This document shows, one piece after another, positions 57,471 through 64,000 of a DNA stretch of 64,000 nt (the first letter of the stretch is position 1; each line of letters starts with the position of its first letter). Both the position numbers and the translations under genes were made by a program. This stretch comes from Proteromonas lacertae (taxonomy: Eukaryota; Sar; Bigyra; Opalinata; Proteromonadidae), in NCBI GenBank assembly GCA_002245135.1, contig NGBS01000035.1, positions 1-64,000 on the forward strand, in the 5' to 3' direction. The notes beneath the pieces are model-generated. The model made no database searches and was not told the origin of the DNA. It worked only from the letters and a program-made list of their open reading frames with translations.

Positions 57471-58965
57471 ATGAATTCTGAAGATTTGGATTTATTAAAA
57501 GATAATAAAGTAACTCTAAACAATGATACTACTCCTAGTGTAGATAAAAAGGATGAAAATTCTAATGAAACAAAGGAGGTTTCAAATGATACAAATGAAG
57601 TGAATGAATTTCTAGAAAAGAATGATGAATGCAAATTATGCCTTATGGGGTTAAATAAATGGGGCAAATAAAAATGATATAGTTAAGTTTCTCGAATATA
57701 AGGAAATTACTTACAAGTATTTCTTATAAATATTATAATAATGTAATAGAAGTGTATCAAAAGTTAAAGGGCAAATCATTTGGGTTTGTATCGTTTAACA
57801 CAATAGAAGAAAGAGATGAAATGAGACCTAAACTAACAGGAGAGATAAAAGGAAGTACATTTACAGTAAAAGATGCAATAGCTAGAGATTATACAAAACG
57901 AGAAAAGAAAAGAAAATACAAATCAGGAGAAGAAATGAAGAAGAAGAAAAACAAACAAAAAAACGAAAAACAGATGAAAATGATGAAGAATCACCAGAAG
58001 CTATAGAAACTACAGAATCAGACAATATTTTGGATGTAGCAACACCATTACATAATCTTAAATATGAAGATCAATTAGTTAAAAAGTCAGAATTGCTTGA
58101 GAAATCATTAATTAGAATAACAAGAAGATTAAGAGGGAAAATGACTAAAATTGTTGATAAACAAGGAATTCCTAAAACGTATAGTTATTATTATTAATGT
58201 TATTTGTATAAATAGTACTTCTAGTAGAATTGTTACAGTTATAAAAGATGGTAAAACTGAAGAAAAAGAAAAAATAATAGATAATAGATTACCAAGTTAT
58301 TTATTCAGAGATAAGTATATATATTAACAATTTATTATATTTTATTTTAGTGGTTTAATATGTGAATTTGATTCAATTATTCCATCTATAAAAATAGAAG
58401 GTTATAGAAATAAATGTGATTTTACAATTGGTCATAATAAAAAAGATGAAATTAGTGTAGGATTTAGGTATAGTGGCTTTACAAAAGGATCAATAAAAGT
58501 AGGTGAAGTTGAGTATAACTTTATATAAATATATTATATTATATAGTGAATGTTTAAATGTTCCAACTATAATGAAACAATTTATTTCTTCGTTTATAAC
58601 TTATTTAAGAAATCAACAAAACACTTCAAAATTAATTGTTTATGATGTTATAAACCATACAGGTAATTGGAGATCTATAATGTGTAGATACAGTGAAAGA
58701 AATAAATCAATGTTAATATTGTTAAGAATATCCATTCAAGAAAATGAAAAAGAAATATGGGAAAATGAAAAGAAAGAATTAGTTGAATGGTATAATTCAA
58801 TAAAAACACAATATCAAATTATTTCATTTTATATTCAAATTTACAATGGTGTAAGTAATCCCAACCCTGGTGATCCAATGGAATTAATTGATGGAAATGA
58901 ATATATTGTTGAAAAATTATTGAATATTCAATTTAGAATATCTCCAGATTCTTTTTTTCAAGTAT

Positions 58966-58997
<32 letters not shown>

Positions 58998-59572
58998 TTT
59001 ATATATAAAATAGACAATACTGAAACAGCTGAATTACTATATTCAAAGATAATAGATTATTGTCAATTAACTTCAAATGATATTGTTCTTGATTTATGTT
59101 GTGGAACAGGAGGAATTGGTATGTGTTTATCTAACAAAGTAAAGAAAGTAATTGGAATAGAAATGTGTAAATCTGCAGTAGAAGATGCAATTAATAATGC
59201 AAAAATAAATAATATAAATAATTGTTTTTATATGTGTAGTAAAGTAGAAAATGTTATTACAGATCTTTTGACATTTAAAACAGAATATGTAAGTAAAGAA
59301 GAAAGTAAAAATCTTGTTTCTATTGTTGATCCTCCAAGATGTGGATTACATCAGAACGTTATTAAATGCTTAAGAAAATGTCCAACAATAAAGAAATTAA
59401 TATATGTTAGTTGTAATCCAACAGATTCTCTTTGAATGATTTAGAAAGTTTATGTATGTTGGAAGATAAGAATAATAAAGGAAAGCCTTATTACCCTGTT
59501 AAATGTATTGGAGTTGATTTATTTCCACATACTGACCATTGTGAAATGATAATGTTGTTTAATAGAACTTAA
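57471..59572 (+). CDS. TRMT2A: tRNA (uracil-5-)-methyltransferase, TRMT2A-type
   Basis: Makes m5U54 in tRNA. ATG 57471, acidic N-terminus, then an RRM (CKLCLMGLNKW..KGKSFGFVSFNTIEERDE), a Lys-rich linker and the TrmA-type catalytic half: FDSIIPSIKIEGYRNKCDFT, FTKGSIKVGE, SPDSFFQ, SAM motif VLDLCCGTGGIGM, DPPRCGL and YVSCNPT with the catalytic Cys. Introns: 33 nt near 57720-57752, 37 nt near 58177-58213, 36 nt near 58314-58349, 35 nt near 58511-58545 and one with a long (TA)n run at about 58961-59012. Frame breaks of one base at GGGG 57661-57664, A7 57957-57963 and TTT 59431-59433; similarity resumes after each. About 620 residues. Confidence 0.9.
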
Positions 59573-59659
59573 TATGTTTGATTGTATTATCTATTTTTTG
59601 TGTGATTGTTAGATATATACATGATTCTATAATCATAAATAAGATGTAAATTATATTAA

Positions 59660-60324
59660 TTATTTCAATTCGTTTGATTGAAGAGGTGGAGGAGATACGA
59701 TATACTGAGGAGTATAGTTTGGATTTAGTGGAGATGGAAATACTATTTTTAATATATTAATAACATATATATACAATTACTTGATCTTCTTTTAGTATCA
59801 TCTGTTAATAATTCATTTATTCTTGATTTTATTGGTGGAGATATATAACGAGATTGGAGAGTTGAAGATGGAGTAGAATTGGTTGATTTAGTTGTTTTGT
59901 TTAATAATGTTGTTAATGAAACAACTTTTTCTAGATTTGATTTTGCCATTTCTGAATATGCTTGGATTTGACCTAAAATTACGCTATCTAGATTGCTATT
60001 ATTTGACATTCTTACAACATCAGAATAAATCATGTTTATATATTCCAAACACAACTCTGATTTTGCTCTTAAATCATCTTCTGAATCATTTAAAGTTGTT
60101 GAATTTCTTTCTAAAGGATTAGATTTTGGAACAGTAGATGATATTGTAGGTTGAATGTATTTATATTGATTTACTGAAGTTTGTGGAACTAGTGGTACAC
60201 TTATATCAGGTATTTCTATTGATATCTCTTCAGATTTGACACTTTGTGGTGATATTGTAGTTTTTATTGCATCTTCTAATAAATTATGTAGTGTTTTAGA
60301 AATATTATTGTTACTATCACTCAT
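59660..60324 (-). CDS. Ser/Thr/Pro-rich protein with short helical core
   Basis: ATG 60324 (MSDSNNNISKTLHNLLEDAI). Mostly disordered, with one likely helical block (LRAKSELCLEYINMIYSDVV..LGQIQAYSEMAKSNLEKVVS). A roughly 39-nt intron with a GTAATT donor joins RRSS to IFPSPLNPNYTPQYIVSPPP, and the end is TAA at 59660. About 210 residues. No domain recognised. It lies divergently from the EF-hand gene (97 bp gap) and convergently with TRMT2A (87 bp). Confidence 0.6.
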
Positions 60325-60420
60325 TAATAACTTCTATTTTTTAAAAAATACAATTGACTATAAACATTTGTTAATTGTAGACATTTATTTTTCTGTAGTT
60401 TTGCTAATCTAACCATAGGA

Positions 60421-61634
60421 AATGGAAGACTCTGTTTCCAGTGATTTAGATTATCAAGAAGATGCCATTAAGCCTAAAAAAGTATTGTTTCTATCAATAA
60501 TTGAATAGATTCCAGGTCACATCAGAGCTACCAAATCCATAGATAAGTTCACTAGACACTATATAAAAGAGCTACCATATTACATTTATAATTTAATCAA
60601 TAAATTAAATAGTATAATATTTACTTACATTCTGTAATAGTAACTAATGACGATGTTTATAATTGTTATATCTGTTATAAAAGCATGTGTGGAATATTCA
60701 AGAAAGTAATAACTCACAAAACATTCATTAATCACTTCCAATTAGCTAAATGTCCATATATAGAGTTACTTTTTTCTTTTATGGATATAAATAAGAGTGG
60801 TAAGATCGAATGGCCTGAATTTTTATTAACTGTTATCTATTTATGTATGATGAAAGAAAAAGATATGATAGAGTGTATATATATATATATATTATGTTGC
60901 TTATTATTATTAATTATGAATAGTATTATTTTTATTATTTGATTATGATTTTGACATGATATTAAATGATGATCAGTATAATTATATCTGTTTGTTATTT
61001 AACGAATATCATATCCAATTACCAACGAATTATGAATTAAAGAAACGATATTGTTGTAGTAGTAATGGTTTAATATGTTCAGAATCTTTACAATTATCAT
61101 ATTTTTCATTTAGTGTATATTGTCAGGAGGATAGTAGAATAAGTGATGGTTTAACAAATGTAGTAAAAATATTGAGAAATGAAACTTTATGTATTTATTT
61201 AAATATTATTACTTATTATTCATAGCTGAAGATAAATGGTGGGATATGATAAATCAAAATGATATTAAAAAGAAACCAATTAATTTTCATAAATATTTAT
61301 TTAAGCATTTTAATACAATAAGTTGTGGAACAGATGAAGCTACAATTCAAACATCTTTAGAAATCTTATTTGAATGTTGTAATCCACCAACTTAGTATAT
61401 TTTACATATTTATTTATTTATTTATTTATACAATATAGTCATGATTATGACAGTCAAAATGATTTTTATTATCGTTATTTATATCGTGAAAAATGTTTGA
61501 CTGGAAATGAAATGAAAATAGGTGAACAACAACATTCTTTGTTAGTTCCAATTGGTAAATTAGTTCAAACAAATGATGATGATGATAAAGAAGGAATAGC
61601 GTTAGTAATACCTGATAATTACTCTCATAGGTAG
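60421..61634 (+). CDS. EF-hand protein
   Basis: ATG 60421 (MEDSVSSDLDYQEDAIKPKK). Six exons; introns of 27, 29, about 49, 35 and 44 nt. One canonical calcium loop is visible: DINKSGKIEWPE, with Asp1, Asn3, Ser5, Gly6, Ile8 and Glu12. The next hand, after the third intron (FLLFDYDFDMILNDDQYNYI), is degenerate. The rest is helical with a Cys-rich stretch (YNCYICYKSMCG) and ends IALVIPDNYSHR. About 330 residues. The single good EF-hand plus a paired poor one is common in calcium-sensor regulators; the partner is unknown. Confidence 0.72.
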
Positions 61635-61851
61635 ATAGAATATATATATATATAATTAATAATTAATAATTAATAAAAATTATTCTATTTTTATTTGATT
61701 TAATTGTGATTACATACTTTAATTATATGTATATAAATATACCATTTTTGTGAAGTTGACATGAATTTTAATAATGTGGTGTGTGAAAATATTTTCATTT
61801 CCCATGAATTAAAAAAAACTTTTAAATATCAATATATCATATTATCTAACT

Positions 61852-63932
61852 TTATTGATGAGAAACTGATAATAATTCAAATGAAGTGTTTTGACCATAT
61901 ATTGCAGCATATGAATATAATGGAGAAGGTAAATCTTTAACAAGTAAAACAGGAGATGAATTATTATGACTTATCCAAAATTCTCTTTTATTAATATCAA
62001 CAATCATTTCATAAATTGAACCATCTCCACAATTATTGAAATTTGGATTTTCAGTAACAACTCTTCCAATATGACAATATGGAGTAATATCTATACTTTC
62101 ACCATCACTTGCATAATAATTACATGTTGTTGATTGAATATAAATATCATAACCACAATAAGTATTATCAGTTGATAATCCTAACATCATATCATCATTA
62201 CCACATCTATTTTGATGAAATTTATATTTGATATGATAAACTTCATCTTCCATTTTCAAATTTAAATAACAATGATTATAACCAAAACATTCATCTGTAT
62301 TTGTTATTATTTTCCCACTATTAGATATTGATATTCCATAACTTTTGTTTAATTCTGTGAATTTAATCTGAAATTCTAATGATATCTGGAATTTCTTTTC
62401 ATTTAGAATATTCTTACAACTTATTTTATATTCTCTCTTTTCTATTTCTTTATCAACTTTTCCATGTATTATTCCATTTTTTCTATCTATCATCATTCCA
62501 TCTGGCAATGAAGGATTTATTGAAAATACACATTTATCTCCATCAAATGAAGGAATTATTGACATTTCTTCATTTAATCCAAATGAATATTCTGAGTGAG
62601 GATATGAAAATGATGTGATTTCTTTCATTAATAATTCTTCTATTAATTCTTTATTCACTATTATTTTTATCATTTCTTCTTCTTCTTTTTCACTTAATCT
62701 CATTTCTTGAATGTATTGGATTAATAATTCTTTAGATTTGGAGTTTAAATAATCTTCATTTAATATTCTATAAAGAATCTCTTTTCCACATAACCCTTCA
62801 ATTATTGTTATATTCTTCTTATTATCTATAAACAAACAAAAGCATTTTAATGTTCGATTTCCACCTCTTTGATTATATTCATATATTAACTTAGACAACA
62901 ACCTATTCTTAATTGCATTTGGTATTAGTTCCTTCATTTTCATTTCCATCATTATATTTAACACAATATTAACTATTTTTATATCCTCATTAGATAATAG
63001 TTTTACCATTTCTTCTTTGATTTCTTCTTCATTCAACATTTTTATCACATTTTCATTTATTTCTATTTCACTTTCTTCTTCTAAATAATATTCATTTATT
63101 ATCTCCAATAATTCAACACTCTTTATTTCTTTCACTTTCACATTTATATGATCATTCATATAATCTTCTATTTCAACATTTATCTCTTTTAACACATTCT
63201 CATTCTCTTCTTCTATTTCTTCTTTCTTTATTTCAATCAAATGAACTTTGGTTTTTATTAATGATATAAATTCATTTAATTCTTCTTCATTTTCTTCACT
63301 TTCTTTCAATACACTTTTATACCATTTCAATAACCGATTTAATAACCATGTTTCATCGATTATCATCAATTTCTTATTGTTTAAGATGAATTTTAATGAT
63401 TTTAAATTCATTTTTAATAATAATTTATCTATTTATTATAATTATCATTATTTATACCATCATTCAAATACTTAAAACCATTCTTACTTATATATTTTTC
63501 ACTCATATCTCTTAACTCGTTCAATTGATTTATATTCATACAATTTAACATTTCGAATATTTCTATCATCATTGAATCATTTAAATGAGTTTTTAAATAT
63601 CTTTTACATATTCTCATTATTCGAATATCATTATAATAAATACTAAATCTCAATATATCACAAATGTTAGAATCAGTTAATTCCATACATCCACCACTGT
63701 AGTATTTTTCTATCTCTAAAAATGACTTTATTTCACATTTTTCATACAACTCTAATACTCCACTCTGCTTTTCATCTAATAATAAATTCTTTAATGTATC
63801 ATTCCCATTCATTAATATACTTTTCACACATACAATCTCTTCTCTTCCTACTTTTACTTTCATATCACCATAACCATTATTCACTAGTATTCGACTCAAT
63901 CTACAAATCATATTATTTTCATTTATACCCAT
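61852..63932 (-). CDS. BTB-BACK protein with putative-Ig and SPRY-like domains
   Basis: ATG 63932 (MGINENNMICRLSRILVNNG). The BTB part reads DMKVKVGREEIVCVKSILMN; BACK-like helices follow (IFEMLNCMNINQLNELRDMS). A 29-nt intron at about 63429-63457 joins DKLLLKMNLKSLKFILNNKK. Next come a Glu/Lys-rich helical region of about 250 residues, a putative-Ig unit (LPDGMMIDRKNGIIHGKV) and a strand-rich domain at the end (DDMMLGLSTDNTYCGYDIYI, GSIYEMIVDINKREFWISHN) like SPRY/B30.2. About 690 residues. The combination fits a cullin-3 substrate adaptor in which the SPRY-like domain reads the target; this is by analogy. The upstream frame runs to the window edge, so an earlier exon is possible. Confidence 0.75.
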
Positions 63933-64000
63933 TATCACCTATCTCATTGTCTATTACTTTCATTTCAGCAAAATATTGATTTTGGAACAATTACTGAAAT

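Noticed and set aside
1-64000. tRNA, rRNA, CRISPR, transposon or viral insert
   Set aside because: I saw no tRNA cloverleaf, rRNA-like block, regular spacer array, transposase or reverse transcriptase. Poly-Asn/Gln and TA runs are simple repeats.

Overview
This window is nuclear DNA of a unicellular eukaryote. It is very AT-rich, densely packed (gaps between genes are often 15-300 bp) and full of very short introns. Most introns run from GTAT(A/T/G) to TAG and measure about 26-39 nt; all three in the TrpRS gene are exactly 31 nt. TAA, TAG and TGA are all used as stops, so the genetic code looks standard. Many proteins carry Asn, Gln or Asp runs. A CFAP20 gene implies a flagellated stage. An RCC1 protein with a presequence-like N-terminus suggests mitochondria or a related organelle. 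Secreted proteins combine putative-Ig domains with small Cys modules, and there is an RHS/Crinkler-type ATPase. I cannot assign the lineage; tiny introns plus these modules recall Opalinata such as Blastocystis, but that is a weak inference.

Layout. 0.4-2.7 kb: type I membrane protein with a cytosolic PH domain. 3.4-4.5 kb: membrane-anchored PP2C. 4.6-10.9 kb: giant coiled-coil protein. 11.2-11.9 kb: Gln/Pro-rich protein. 12.2-17.2 kb: double RHS/Crinkler-like ATPase. 17.6-19.1 kb: dual-specificity-type phosphatase. 19.4-20.7 kb: tryptophanyl-tRNA synthetase. 20.8-24.4 kb: an active kinase and a tail-anchored pseudokinase. 24.6-27.1 kb: putative-Ig cell-surface protein. 27.9-31.2 kb: TTC27. 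31.4-33.8 kb: PH-CAMK kinase. 34.0-36.9 kb: PGAP1. 37.1-38.7 kb: small receptor-like protein. 38.9-39.5 kb: CFAP20. 39.9-41.1 kb: methyltransferase and a small coiled coil. 41.2-43.3 kb: Kelch-BTB. 43.5-44.9 kb: RCC1 repeats. 44.9-45.9 kb: P-loop kinase. 46.0-47.4 kb: methyltransferase-like. 47.4-49.8 kb: pseudokinase-LRR. 50.0-53.1 kb: two-module glycosyltransferase. 53.3-54.9 kb: SLC17-like MFS transporter. 55.1-57.4 kb: VAC14. 57.5-59.6 kb: TRMT2A. 59.7-61.6 kb: disordered protein and EF-hand protein. 61.9-63.9 kb: BTB-Ig-SPRY protein.

Themes. Housekeeping genes (TrpRS, TRMT2A, TTC27, VAC14, PGAP1) are interleaved with a signalling set: kinases, pseudokinases, phosphatases, PH, BTB, Kelch, LRR and EF-hand proteins. 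Several genes share an upstream element built on CAAGCTTG, often joined to TCAAAATAAA. Two introns do not fit the GTAT..TAG rule and look like minor-spliceosome AT-AG introns. At least a dozen coding frames break by one base inside homopolymers, which points to draft-assembly length errors more than to decayed genes. All exon joins were made by eye from splice signals, frame and homology, and need RNA support.
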